Part shown: positions 56,332 to 64,000 of the stretch, piece after piece
Layout of the letters: each line of letters opens with the position of its first letter
Position numbering within the stretch: the first letter of the stretch is position 1
Origin: Gleimia europaea ACS-120-V-Col10b
Lineage (GTDB): Bacteria; Actinomycetota; Actinomycetes; Actinomycetales; Actinomycetaceae
Reading direction: 5' to 3'
Assembly: GCF_000411155.1 (NCBI RefSeq)
Contig: NZ_KE150266.1
Coordinates: 1,240,001-1,304,000, forward strand
DNA: 64,000 bases
Position numbers and translations under genes: made by a program
The notes under the pieces: model-generated
The model's database searches: none
What the model was told of the DNA's origin: nothing
The model's input: the letters and a program-made list of their open reading frames with translations, nothing else

Positions 56332-56467
56332 GCATGGATCACGCTTATCGCGTTTGGTTGTAGTTATGGACGATCTGGAAAGCAGGTCAAGGGCAAGCGT
56401 ATGCGATTTCGTATCGCGTGCGAGGTCGCGGTTTGTCGGTCCCAATTGATTAACACTGGAGGTTTAG

Positions 56468-57856
56468 ATGCGTTCATCGCGCATGATTTCGACAAAGAAA
56501 ACTCGATGGAGCGTTCTTGCAGCCGGCGCTGCGGCTACAGCAATGTTGCTGTCCGCATGTGGTGGCGGTGGTGACATCAGCGGCGGTTCTTCCAGCGAAG
56601 CTGGCGGCGATACCGACTGTTCCGCATTTGAGGAGTACGGCCACTTCGATGGCGAGTCTGTTTCGCTATTCTCATCCATCCGTGAGGTTGAGGCCGATCA
56701 GCTTCAGCAGACGTTCGATAAGTTCACCGAGTGCACGGGCATTGAGGTCCAGCATAACGGTGTGGGCGAGTTTGAATCCCAGGTTGTTGTCCAGGTTGAG
56801 GGCGGTAATGCTCCTGACCTAGCGATCTTCCCCCAACCGGGCCTGCTGGAGCGCATGATTAAGGACGGTCACGTTATTCCGGCTCCTGCAGAGGTGGAGA
56901 AGAACGTTGACAAGGGCTGGTCTGAAGATTGGAAGGCTTACGGCACGGTTGATGGTAAGTTCTACGCCGCGCCGCTCATGGCTTCCGTGAAGTCCTTCGT
57001 GTGGTACTCGCCGTCCATGTTCAAGGAAGGCGGCTACGAGGTTCCTCAGACCTGGCAGGAGCTTCTCGACTTGACTGAGAAGATTGCTAAGGATCACGAG
57101 GGTGAGGATGTGAAGCCCTGGTGTGCGGGCATCGAGTCCGGTGGTGCTACCGGCTGGCCGGCAACCGACTGGGTTGAGGATCTAGTTCTGCGTTCGGCTG
57201 GTGCTGATGTTTACGATAAGTGGGTTTCTCACTATATTGCGTTCAACGATCCGGCTATCGAGAAGGCAACCGAAGAGGTTGGCAAGATTCTGCGCGATGA
57301 CCGCTACGTAAACGGTGGTATTGGTGACGCTCGCTCGATCGCTACCACCTCGTTCAATGATGGTGGTCTGCCGATCCTTGAGGGCCAGTGCTACATGTAC
57401 CGCATGGCTTCGTTCTACGAGGCGCAGTGGCCGGAAGGCACCGACGTTTCTGAAAACGGCGACGTGTTCGCTTTCTACCTGCCGGGCATGACTACGGACG
57501 AGAAGCCGCTTTTGACCGGTGGCGAGTTTGTGGGTGCGTTCAATGACCGCGATGCAACGAAGGCGGTGCAGGCTTACATGTCCTCGAGCTTGTGGGCAAA
57601 CACTCGTGTTGAGATTGGTGGCGTGACCTCCGCAAACAAGGGTGTTGACCCCTCGCTCGCAACGTCTGACATTCTGCGTCTAGCAATGGAACTGTTGCAG
57701 GATAAGGATGCGGTGGCTCGTTTCGATGGCTCTGACCTAATGCCTTCTGAGGTGGGTGCAGGCTCCTTCTGGACTGCAATGACTCAGTGGCTGAATGGTG
57801 AGAAGGACATCCCGACTGTCCTTGGAGAAATCGAAGCTTCTTGGCCAACTAAGTAA
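56468..57856 (+). CDS. Sugar ABC transporter substrate-binding lipoprotein (AglE-like)
   Basis: A 462-residue lipoprotein. The signal ends LLSACGGGG with a lipobox cysteine. The mature part has ISGG linker sequence, FGHFDGESV-type early motif, APDLAIFPQPGLL and the family pattern FYAAPLMASVKSFVWYSP, as in alpha-glucoside-binding AglE. GGAGG precedes the ATG. The next two genes are matching permeases. No ATPase gene is present, so the transporter probably shares a MsiK-type ATPase encoded elsewhere. The exact sugar is uncertain. Confidence 0.9.
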   Translation: MRSSRMISTKKTRWSVLAAGAAATAMLLSACGGGGDISGGSSSEAGGDTDCSAFEEYGHFDGESVSLFSSIREVEADQLQQTFDKFTECTGIEVQHNGVGEFESQVVVQVEGGNAPDLAIFPQPGLLERMIKDGHVIPAPAEVEKNVDKGWSEDWKAYGTVDGKFYAAPLMASVKSFVWYSPSMFKEGGYEVPQTWQELLDLTEKIAKDHEGEDVKPWCAGIESGGATGWPATDWVEDLVLRSAGADVYDKWVSHYIAFNDPAIEKATEEVGKILRDDRYVNGGIGDARSIATTSFNDGGLPILEGQCYMYRMASFYEAQWPEGTDVSENGDVFAFYLPGMTTDEKPLLTGGEFVGAFNDRDATKAVQAYMSSSLWANTRVEIGGVTSANKGVDPSLATSDILRLAMELLQDKDAVARFDGSDLMPSEVGAGSFWTAMTQWLNGEKDIPTVLGEIEASWPTK

Positions 57857-57882
57857 CAGGTGCTAAGCATCTGATTTTCAAG

Positions 57883-57912
57883 AGCGGGGCGTACTAGCTA
57901 CGTCCCGCTTTT
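57883..57912 (+). terminator. Attenuator hairpin between binding protein and permease genes
   Basis: AGCGGGGCGTA (57883-57893) pairs with 57899-57909 (one G-U) around loop CTAGC, followed by TTTT. It directly precedes the GGAGG ribosome site of the permease, so some transcripts should end here. Confidence 0.75.
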
Positions 57913-57921
57913 GGAGGATCA

Positions 57922-58908
57922 ATGGACTATTTTCTAAATACAAAAATTGGCCAGATGTTCTTTGCGGTCATCTTGCTGGCAGTTGTTGTGCTGGTGTTGC
58001 TGGGTTTGGCGTCACTGGCAGACCGGATGAAGGGCCGGGGGCGCACGGTTGCAAGTGTTGCCGTGTTCTTAGGTCCGGGCTTGTTGCTGCTGGCGCTAGG
58101 CCTCATTTATCCCGCTATTCGAACGATCATTATGTCGTTCATGGATAGGCGTTCATCGCAGTTTGTGGGCTTTGATAACTACGTGTGGTTGTTCACGGCC
58201 ACTGACTCGAAACAAGCATTCGTCAATACGTTCTTGTGGGTGCTTCTAGTTCCAATCGTCTCTACCGTTGTTGGTTTGCTGTACGCGATCCTTATTGACG
58301 GTAAGCGGTTTGAGAAGCTCGCGAAGTCCTTGCTGTTCATGCCCATGGCTATCTCGTTTGTGGGTGCGGGCATTATTTGGAAGTTCGTTTACGAGTACCG
58401 TGGTGCTTCCCAAACTCAGCGCGGCCTCCTAAACGCGATCATTGTGGGGCTGGGCGGCGAGCCGGTGCGTTTCTTGCAGGATTCCCCAATGAACACGATC
58501 TTCTTGCTGATCGTAATGATTTGGATTCAGGCTGGTTTCGCAATGGTGTTGCTGTCTGCGGCTATCAAGGCGATCCCGCATGACATCGTGGAGGCGGCAA
58601 TGCTTGACGGCGTGAGCCGGTGGCAGATGTTTAGGAACATCACGATTCCATCGATTCGCCCAACCCTCGTGGTGGTGCTGACAACTATCACTATCGCAAC
58701 GTTGAAGATCTTCGATATTACGCAGACGATGACGGGTGCGAAGTTTGGCACGCAGGTGCTGGCGAACATGATGTATGACCAGTCGTTTACGTACGGCAAC
58801 AACGGTTACGGTTCGGCGATGGCGGTTGCCATCTTCGTTCTGGTTATTCCGATTGTTCTTTACAACGTGCGGCAAATGCTGATCAACAAGGAGGTGCGTG
58901 GTGCCTAG
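57922..58908 (+). CDS. Sugar ABC transporter permease (AglF-like)
   Basis: A 328-residue permease with an extra N-terminal span (~10-30), then six core spans. The EAA loop is DIVEAAMLDGVSRWQMFRNI. The family motif for alpha-glucoside permeases, ATDSKQAFVNTFLWVLLVP, is present. GGAGG lies upstream of the ATG at 57922. It pairs with the next permease to form the sugar channel. Confidence 0.92.
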   Translation: MDYFLNTKIGQMFFAVILLAVVVLVLLGLASLADRMKGRGRTVASVAVFLGPGLLLLALGLIYPAIRTIIMSFMDRRSSQFVGFDNYVWLFTATDSKQAFVNTFLWVLLVPIVSTVVGLLYAILIDGKRFEKLAKSLLFMPMAISFVGAGIIWKFVYEYRGASQTQRGLLNAIIVGLGGEPVRFLQDSPMNTIFLLIVMIWIQAGFAMVLLSAAIKAIPHDIVEAAMLDGVSRWQMFRNITIPSIRPTLVVVLTTITIATLKIFDITQTMTGAKFGTQVLANMMYDQSFTYGNNGYGSAMAVAIFVLVIPIVLYNVRQMLINKEVRGA

Positions 58909-59848
58909 TTCTGTAGCTGTTGCGCAAGGCCCTGCCGCGTCAGGGGTGAAGAAGAGGGCGGTGCGAGGCGAGCGTAAGACTGCTTCTGCGGAGGCAAAGC
59001 GCGCCCTTTCGGGTAGGTTCGGATCGTTCATTGCGGTACTGATCGCGGTCTTTTGGACTATCCCAACGTTTGGCCTGTTCGTAACCTCGTTCCGGCCAGA
59101 AGCCCAGATTAAGAGTTCGGGGTGGTGGACGTTCTTCGCTAACCCGAACTTCACGCTGGAGAACTACAAAACGGTGTTGTATGGAGCGAAATCGCAAGGC
59201 GACCTCGCCTCGTATTTCATTAACTCCTTGGTAATCACGGTTCCGGCAACGATCGCGCCACTGTTGCTTGCAACGATGGCGGCGTACGCATTCTCGGTGT
59301 TGAAGTGGAAGGGGCGTGACACGGTTTTTGTGATCGTGTTTGCTCTGCAGATCGTGCCGCTACAAATGGCGCTGATTCCGCTTCTGCGCGTGTTCTCTGG
59401 AACTGCGGTTTCGAACGCTTTCCCGTTCCTATCGATCTGGGTGGCGCACACCATTTTTGCACTCCCTCTAGCTATCTTCCTGTTGCACAACTTCATGGCG
59501 GAAGTTCCCAAGGAACTCGTGGAGGCTGCGCAGGTTGATGGAGCGGGGCATGTGAAAACGTTTGTGGCGGTAATGCTGCCGCTCATGGTTCCGGCAATCG
59601 CGTCCTTCGCGATCTTCCAGTTCCTGTGGGTGTGGAATGACCTGCTGGTTGGTTTGACGTTCTCGGGTGGTATGGAGCTCACCCAGCCTCTAACTGCGCG
59701 CTTGGCTTCAATGGCTGGCTCGCGCGGTCAAGACTGGCACCTGCTAACCGCAGGCGCGTTCGTTTCGATGATCATTCCGCTGGTAGTGTTCCTGACCCTG
59801 CAGCGTTACTTCGTGCGCGGCCTCATGGCTGGTTCCGTGAAGGGATAG
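58901..59848 (+). CDS. Sugar ABC transporter permease (AglG-like)
   Basis: A 315-residue permease with a basic N-terminus (GVKKRAVRGERK) and about six spans. The EAA loop reads ELVEAAQVDGAGHVKTFVAVMLP. The GTG at 58901 is chosen because AAGGAGG is six bases upstream; a GTG at 58898 is only three away. The start overlaps the preceding permease by eight bases. Confidence 0.92.
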   Translation: MPSSVAVAQGPAASGVKKRAVRGERKTASAEAKRALSGRFGSFIAVLIAVFWTIPTFGLFVTSFRPEAQIKSSGWWTFFANPNFTLENYKTVLYGAKSQGDLASYFINSLVITVPATIAPLLLATMAAYAFSVLKWKGRDTVFVIVFALQIVPLQMALIPLLRVFSGTAVSNAFPFLSIWVAHTIFALPLAIFLLHNFMAEVPKELVEAAQVDGAGHVKTFVAVMLPLMVPAIASFAIFQFLWVWNDLLVGLTFSGGMELTQPLTARLASMAGSRGQDWHLLTAGAFVSMIIPLVVFLTLQRYFVRGLMAGSVKG

Positions 59849-59880
59849 CGCCGGGACGCACGCTAGCGGTGCAAACATGC

Positions 59881-59912
59881 TTAGAGCCCCGAGCTATTGC
59901 TCGGGGCTCTAA
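59881..59912 (+). terminator. Terminator of the sugar ABC operon
   Basis: A perfect 14-bp stem (59881-59894 with 59899-59912), loop TATT. No T-run follows, but symmetry suggests function in either direction. Confidence 0.7.
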
Positions 59913-60226
59913 ACTATCCCATCAACACAGTGCGAGTTTCTTAGCCTCTGGAAAGTCCACGAAATCTCGAACCCTTCAACCGGTCGGTTAGCCGATCCGT
60001 TGAAGTTGTCTCTTACACTAGGTGCCGATTCTGTGCGTAAGTTGAAACGAACCTTGGAGTTTCCCGAAAATTTGAGAAGTAAACATGAGCTACCTCACAC
60101 AAACGGGGGCTTGGGGGTTGCAGATTTATTTTTGAACTTAAATTCTCTTTGTTAATTAACTTTGGCGCAGACAAGGTACCCTCAAAGAGTTAGCAATGTT
60201 GCTTCTATGAAACCAGGGGGATTCAC
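59913..60226. other. Intergenic gap before the AGE-family gene
   Basis: No gene is supported in these 314 bases. They hold the hairpin at 59974-60005 and an AT-rich stretch (60123-60162) that probably carries the promoter of the epimerase. No convincing -35/-10 pair with normal spacing was found. Confidence 0.5.
59974..60005 (+). other. Hairpin with AACCGGTCGGTT core
   Basis: CTTCAAC (59974-59980) pairs with GTTGAAG (59999-60005). An inner 6-bp stem with loop TTAG completes the hairpin after one mismatch. It may be a terminator (followed by TTGTCTCTT) or an operator; it contains AACCGGT, shared with the site upstream of the sugar ABC operon. Confidence 0.45.
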
Positions 60227-61570
60227 TTGGGTTGGATAGAGTCTGTTGAGCATAACCGCTGGCTGAGCCATCAGATGCAGGCCTTGATTTGTGCGGGCCG
60301 TAGAGCGATGGTTGAGACCGGCTTCGGTTTTGTTACGTCCGAGGGAGAGATCGATACGTCTCAGCCGGTTGACCTTGCATTGACGGGCCGGTTGACGCAC
60401 GTGTTCTGCCTTGCAACCCTCATGGGTTTGCCCGGTTCTCGTAAATACGCGGATCACGGCATTAAGTGTTTGCACAAGTATTTTGTTGATCCGGAGCATG
60501 GCGGCTGGTATCCGGCTATTAAGCATGAGCTTGATGCGGACGGAAACGGTATTCCGTGTGACGAGGCGCTGGAAACGAAGTCACAGTACGCGAACTCGTT
60601 CATGCTATTAGCGGCGGCCTCGGGCGTGGCGGCAAACCGTCCGGGAGCCCATGATCTGCTGCTGGAGGTTATTCGTGACCAGGAGGCGCACTGGTGGGAT
60701 GAGAGCGTAGACCGTGTTCGCCACAGGTGTTCGCGTGACTATTCCGAGGTTGCGAAGTACTACGGTATGGATTCAAACTTGCACACCACTGAGGCGTACC
60801 TCGCGGTGGCAGAAGTTATGAATGATCCCATTTGGATTGACCGTGCTACGTCGATTCTGAAGTTCGTGTATGACGAGGCCAGCCAGAATGATTGGCGTAT
60901 CGGCGAGCATTACGACGAGAACTGGCGTCCGATGCGCGAGTATCACGGCCATTCGCGCCTGGATAAGTCGGTGCCTTACGGCGTGGTGATTGGCCACCAG
61001 TTTGAGTGGTCTCGGTTGGCGTTGCATGTGCGTGCCGCAAACCGCACTCTGGGTAGGCAGAGCCCGGACTGGCTACTGGAATTTGCGCGCGAGATGTTCG
61101 AGCGCACTCGCGTGGATGGGTGGCGCCGCAACGGTCAGCCTGGGTTTGTGTACACGGTTGATTTTGAAGGCAAGCCGGTGTCCACGAACCACATGTACTG
61201 GGTGGCTGCGGAAGGTATTGCCGCAACGGTGGCTTTGCGCCGCGCCCACCTTGATGATGGCGCCAGCTTGGGTGAGGTGGAGCATTATGACCACTGTTAC
61301 CGTTCATGGCTGGACTTCATTGAAGAGTTCGTTATTGAAGAGCCGGGCCAGTTTAGGCGCGAGCTTGATGAGAGTAACGCGGTTGTGGAGTCTAGCTTGC
61401 CGGGCTTGCCGGATAACTATCACGCCGTGCAGGCTTTGATGATTCCAAGGTTGCCGTTGTGGCCGCCGTTTGCGTCCGCGCTTTCGCGTGGCCTGCTGGA
61501 TCATCCGCAAGAGCCGCCAAAGGATCGCAAGGGTTTCAGCCTTTTTAAGCGTCGTGACGGCGAAGACTAA
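60227..61570 (+). CDS. AGE-family sugar epimerase/isomerase
   Basis: A 447-residue member of the N-acylglucosamine 2-epimerase superfamily, an (alpha/alpha)6 barrel. The pattern DSNLHTTEAYLAVAE and HQFEWSRLALHV matches the catalytic histidine regions of mannose/sulfoquinovose isomerase types such as YihS; TNHMYWVAAEG is also typical. The start is TTG at 60227, six bases after a GGGGG tract. The sugar ABC importer upstream suggests a link in sugar use. The substrate is not determined. Confidence 0.88.
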   Translation: MGWIESVEHNRWLSHQMQALICAGRRAMVETGFGFVTSEGEIDTSQPVDLALTGRLTHVFCLATLMGLPGSRKYADHGIKCLHKYFVDPEHGGWYPAIKHELDADGNGIPCDEALETKSQYANSFMLLAAASGVAANRPGAHDLLLEVIRDQEAHWWDESVDRVRHRCSRDYSEVAKYYGMDSNLHTTEAYLAVAEVMNDPIWIDRATSILKFVYDEASQNDWRIGEHYDENWRPMREYHGHSRLDKSVPYGVVIGHQFEWSRLALHVRAANRTLGRQSPDWLLEFAREMFERTRVDGWRRNGQPGFVYTVDFEGKPVSTNHMYWVAAEGIAATVALRRAHLDDGASLGEVEHYDHCYRSWLDFIEEFVIEEPGQFRRELDESNAVVESSLPGLPDNYHAVQALMIPRLPLWPPFASALSRGLLDHPQEPPKDRKGFSLFKRRDGED

Positions 61571-61690
61571 CTAGGTAGGCAAGTAAGTGGTGGTCATCAG
61601 GGAAACCAGGTGACCACCACTTCGTTCTTCTTGTAGTGCAGTTCCGCAGTTTCTGGCTGGAGGATTGCCTGGAAAACACCGTTTGGCACT

Positions 61691-62833
61691 CTAAAGGGTT
61701 ATTGCAATCTTGCCGAAAGTGGAGTCGGCCCGGCCCGCAATGGCCTGGTGGGCGGTAGCGACTTGTTCGAGCGGATAGATCGCTCCGATAACCGGCTTGA
61801 TCCGGCCCGCTTCGATTGCTGGCCACACGTGTTCGCGCAGTTGTTGCAGGATTCCGATCTTGCGACTGTGGGTTTGAGACCGCAGGGTTTGGGCGGTAAT
61901 AGAAGCATTCTTTGCCAGGAGGTAGCCCAGGTTCAGCTCTGCTTTCGCTCCCTGGAGCAGACCAAGTACGGCAAGGTGCCCGTAGCGGGCCAGAGCTTGC
62001 AGGTTGGTGTCCAGGCCACCCGCGCCAAGTACGTCCATAATGACGTCCACGCCGCCTGGTTGTAGCTTGCGCAGTTGCTCAAGCCACGCCTCGTGGTAGT
62101 CAAAACACTTGCTGGCGCCAAGACCTTCCACGCGGGCGCACCGCTCGGAGGTGCCCGCAGTGGCGTACACGGTGTTGCCCAACCAGCTGGCAAGCTGCAC
62201 CGCGATAGAACCAACTCCGCCTGATGCCCCGTGAATAAGAACGGCCCTCCCTGGGTTTGAGGCAAGCTTGCCGATGCTTTCAAGAATCATCCACGAGGCC
62301 GCCGCCGACTCTACCAGGCCCATGGTCGCTACGAGTGCCCAAATGTTCGGGGCGCTCGCGGGCGCAAGGTTCGAGGTTTCCTCTGTAGCGGGGATGATGT
62401 TGTTTGCTCGGTTCGCCTCGGCTCGCAAGGCAACGGTCGTGGCTTCGGGCAGCGTGGGGATGGGGAGCACTTGCCTGGCGTCAACAACGGCGTAGCCGGC
62501 GTACCCGCCACCTTCCAGCAGTGCGCACGCAGCTACGCCCTCATGAATCCACGAACAGCCGGGTAGAGAGGTGGCTTCGGCGCCAACTTGATCGATGATT
62601 CCAGCGCATTCGAGGCCGAGGACGCGGCTAGCTCCTCGCGGAGCAGGATACGCGCCCTTTGATTGCAACACGTCAGCGGGGTTCACTGCGGTTGTGAGCA
62701 CTTTGATGCGAACCTGGTTGGGTGCAGGGTTTGGAGGAGTGGTGTGGATCAGCGAAAGGCGATCGCTGAGTTGCGTCACGCCGGTGGCGTCTGCAAAGTG
62801 GGTTTGGTCTGCGGCGCTGATGATTGCTCTCAT
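61691..62833 (-). CDS. Zinc-independent MDR family NAD(P)H:quinone oxidoreductase-like
   Basis: A 380-residue medium-chain reductase. It has NPADVLQSKGAYP, VLGLECAGIIDQVG and the Rossmann motif HGASGGVGSIAVQLA. The zinc-binding cysteines of alcohol dehydrogenases are lacking, as in quinone oxidoreductases. The ATG at 62833 (MRAIIS) is used; 23 upstream in-frame residues are Cys/His-rich and atypical of the family. Real substrate is unknown. Confidence 0.87.
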   Translation of the reverse strand: MRAIISAADQTHFADATGVTQLSDRLSLIHTTPPNPAPNQVRIKVLTTAVNPADVLQSKGAYPAPRGASRVLGLECAGIIDQVGAEATSLPGCSWIHEGVAACALLEGGGYAGYAVVDARQVLPIPTLPEATTVALRAEANRANNIIPATEETSNLAPASAPNIWALVATMGLVESAAASWMILESIGKLASNPGRAVLIHGASGGVGSIAVQLASWLGNTVYATAGTSERCARVEGLGASKCFDYHEAWLEQLRKLQPGGVDVIMDVLGAGGLDTNLQALARYGHLAVLGLLQGAKAELNLGYLLAKNASITAQTLRSQTHSRKIGILQQLREHVWPAIEAGRIKPVIGAIYPLEQVATAHQAIAGRADSTFGKIAITL

Positions 62834-62928
62834 GGTTCCATGATGCCCGCAATGTGGACAAAAATTTGGAACCGCGCCTGTGGTGCACTTTGCAAATGGC
62901 AAGTTTCAGGGTTTAAGTAAAACCGGGT

Positions 62929-62934
62929 TACACT
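62929..62934 (+). promoter_or_regulatory. Candidate -10 of the tRNA-Ser gene
   Basis: TACACT thirteen bases before the tRNA. A weak TTTCAG -35 sits 19 bases upstream. Confidence 0.3.
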
Positions 62935-62946
62935 AGGGAATCGTCA

Positions 62947-63036
62947 GGAGGGTTGACCGAGCGGCCGAAGGTGACGGTCTTGAAAACCGTTGTGTCCTCA
63001 CGGGCACCAAGGGTTCAAATCCCTTACCCTCCGCCA
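62947..63036 (+). tRNA. tRNA-Ser(TGA)
   Basis: Acceptor arms GGAGGGT (62947-62953) and ACCCTCC (63026-63032) pair perfectly. The anticodon loop CTTGAAA holds TGA. The molecule has the long variable arm of serine tRNAs, a T-loop GGTTCAAATCC, and an encoded CCA (63034-63036). Confidence 0.96.
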
Positions 63037-63038
63037 TG

Positions 63039-63068
63039 AAACCCGCGCCATTGCGCGGGTTTCCTTTA
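63039..63068 (+). terminator. Terminator after tRNA-Ser
   Basis: AAACCCGCGC (63039-63048) and GCGCGGGTTT (63053-63062) form a perfect 10-bp stem with loop CATT, followed by CCTTT. Confidence 0.85.
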
Positions 63069-63370
63069 TGCCCCGGCGTCTGCCTGTAAGCGGTCTGCGA
63101 TCGAGAGTGCATGCCCCAGCGCGGCGACTTTAACGCCTATCGGGAGACTGGCGCGGCGGCTTATAGCCCGTTTTTCGGGTTGTTGTTGCCTGAGCGTTTG
63201 TGCCATCGTATAGGACTTAAGGTACACATATGTGCGATTGTGGGTTGATTGGACATATCGAAGATTCTCTTTGTTAGCCTAAAAACGCACTGAGACGAAG
63301 CTGTCGAAGGCGAAATATTAGAGCTGGCACGTGTACAGGGTTGTGCATGTGACTAAGGGGAAAGATAATA
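63069..63370. other. Intergenic region upstream of the lipase-like gene
   Basis: No gene is supported. It contains the 10-bp palindrome CACATATGTG (63225-63234). A possible weak promoter TTGGAC (63249-63254) with TGTTAG (63272-63277) overlaps GTTAGCCTAA, the core of a DtxR-type box, but the flanks of that box do not match. Confidence 0.4.
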
Positions 63371-64000
63371 GTGAAACTCAAACCACTTTCTTATAGCGCT
63401 GCTGCGTTGTCAGTATTTGCCCTGGCATTTGGGGCTGCGGTTCCCGCCTATGCGGAAGAAGCGCCATCTGCGGCACCTGCCGCTGACGAGTCTGCTGTTG
63501 TAGAGCAGGACGTTAATCGAGAGCCGGATGTGAATGTTTGCTCCAGGTACGTGGGCCATCCGCAGCTCCTTGACTCAGACACGCAACCTGATGGCTCGCC
63601 AATCAAGGCGCAGAGTACAAAAAATGCCACCCCGGTTGTCCTCGTTCATGGCTGGGTTTCGTACTTCAAGCACGATGATGACCATGACGGTTACTTCTCT
63701 AAGTATGTAGATCGCACCGCAAATGGTCACGCAGGCATCTTGCTTGCGGATTCCGACGTTAAATCTTCAATGATCGGAATTGCTCAGCAAGTTCCGGGCG
63801 CCCAGGTGTACACCTTTGATTACTCCGAGGTTGCCGCTCACTGGGTTACTGACCCGTACATCGGCCCTAACCTAGCTAAAGGTATCGAATGTCTTGCTGA
63901 AGCCTATGGCAACAAGGTGGTTTTGGTAGGCCACTCAATGGGTGGTTTGACGATTCGTGAAGCTCTGTCGCATGACACCTCGGCAGGCGCTCCGGTTTCT
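63371..64000 (+). CDS. Secreted lipase/esterase-like alpha/beta hydrolase, 3' partial
   Basis: Open from the GTG at 63371 to the window end (210 codons). It has a GGGGAAAG site upstream and a signal peptide (cleaved near AYA-EEA). After an acidic/Ala linker, TPVVLVHGWVSYF carries the oxyanion HG motif of lipases, and VGHSMGG places the nucleophile at Ser189. The rest, including the Asp/His of the triad, is beyond the window. Exported lipase or esterase is the likely role. Confidence 0.85.
   Translation, partial: MKLKPLSYSAAALSVFALAFGAAVPAYAEEAPSAAPAADESAVVEQDVNREPDVNVCSRYVGHPQLLDSDTQPDGSPIKAQSTKNATPVVLVHGWVSYFKHDDDHDGYFSKYVDRTANGHAGILLADSDVKSSMIGIAQQVPGAQVYTFDYSEVAAHWVTDPYIGPNLAKGIECLAEAYGNKVVLVGHSMGGLTIREALSHDTSAGAPVS

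Noticed and set aside
63273..63282. DtxR/IdeR iron box upstream of the lipase-like gene
   Set aside because: GTTAGCCTAA matches the core, but the outer halves of the 19-bp box do not (11 of 19 by eye).

Overview
The window looks like chromosomal DNA from a high-GC Gram-positive bacterium (Actinomycetota). The closest resemblance is to the Actinomycetaceae group (Actinomyces, Trueperella, Arcanobacterium and relatives). The reasons are sortase-assembled SpaA-type pili, a class Ib ribonucleotide reductase small subunit, a DUF5926 protein, a dual-domain peptide-ABC ATPase, an actinobacterial RDD/SpoIIM/DUF58/MoxR/DUF4350/DUF4129 block, and moderately GC-rich codon use. The species cannot be fixed from sequence alone. 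A perfect 16-bp ParB-binding parS site at 17935-17950, inside hrpA, suggests that the window lies in the origin-proximal part of the chromosome.

Layout. 1-1924: RNase HI fused to a prolyl-aminopeptidase-like hydrolase, cut by the window start. 2028-4759: a secreted CWB2-like protein, a small unknown protein and nrdF. 4797-14679: a pilus locus. It has a von Willebrand A tip adhesin (LPHTG), a terminator and a long non-coding gap, the major pilin (LPLTG), a class C sortase, a small pilin (LPKTG), a large propeller-like surface protein (LPFTG), and a second, atypical sortase. 14821-16614: a low-molecular-weight phosphatase, a short scar repeat and an HTH/PIN toxin-antitoxin pair. 16687-21429: hrpA with the embedded parS. 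21664-27114: a complete peptide ABC importer operon. 27230-28731: hipBA. 28847-33115: a sugar kinase, a hydrolase, a YtxH-like protein, a rubrerythrin-VIT1 metal transporter and an SRAP protein. 33239-34813: an AT-richer insertion with a RloA/AbiL-type ATPase and a truncated rloB. 34805-45809: trpB2, an MFS/App1 pair, pgm, DUF5926, a GT2 glycosyltransferase, a large membrane protein and pheA. 45806-52843: the RDD/SpoIIM/DUF58/MoxR/DUF4350/DUF4129/membrane-protein block. 52887-56247: diacylglycerol-kinase-like protein, serS, HAD phosphatase. 56300-61570: an alpha-glucoside-type sugar ABC importer followed by an AGE-family sugar epimerase/isomerase. 61691-64000: an MDR oxidoreductase, tRNA-Ser(TGA) and the start of a secreted lipase-like hydrolase.

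How the parts work together. The pilus block should make and anchor surface fibres: four sorting-signal proteins are substrates for two pilus sortases, and wall anchoring would also need a housekeeping sortase elsewhere. The two ABC operons share a design in which the substrate-binding protein gene is followed by a stable hairpin before the permease genes, a common way to make more binding protein than permease. Three toxin or defence modules (HTH/PIN, hipBA, RloA with a broken RloB) are scattered among housekeeping genes. Several genes have a -10-like hexamer 6-7 bases before the start codon, which suggests leaderless transcripts.
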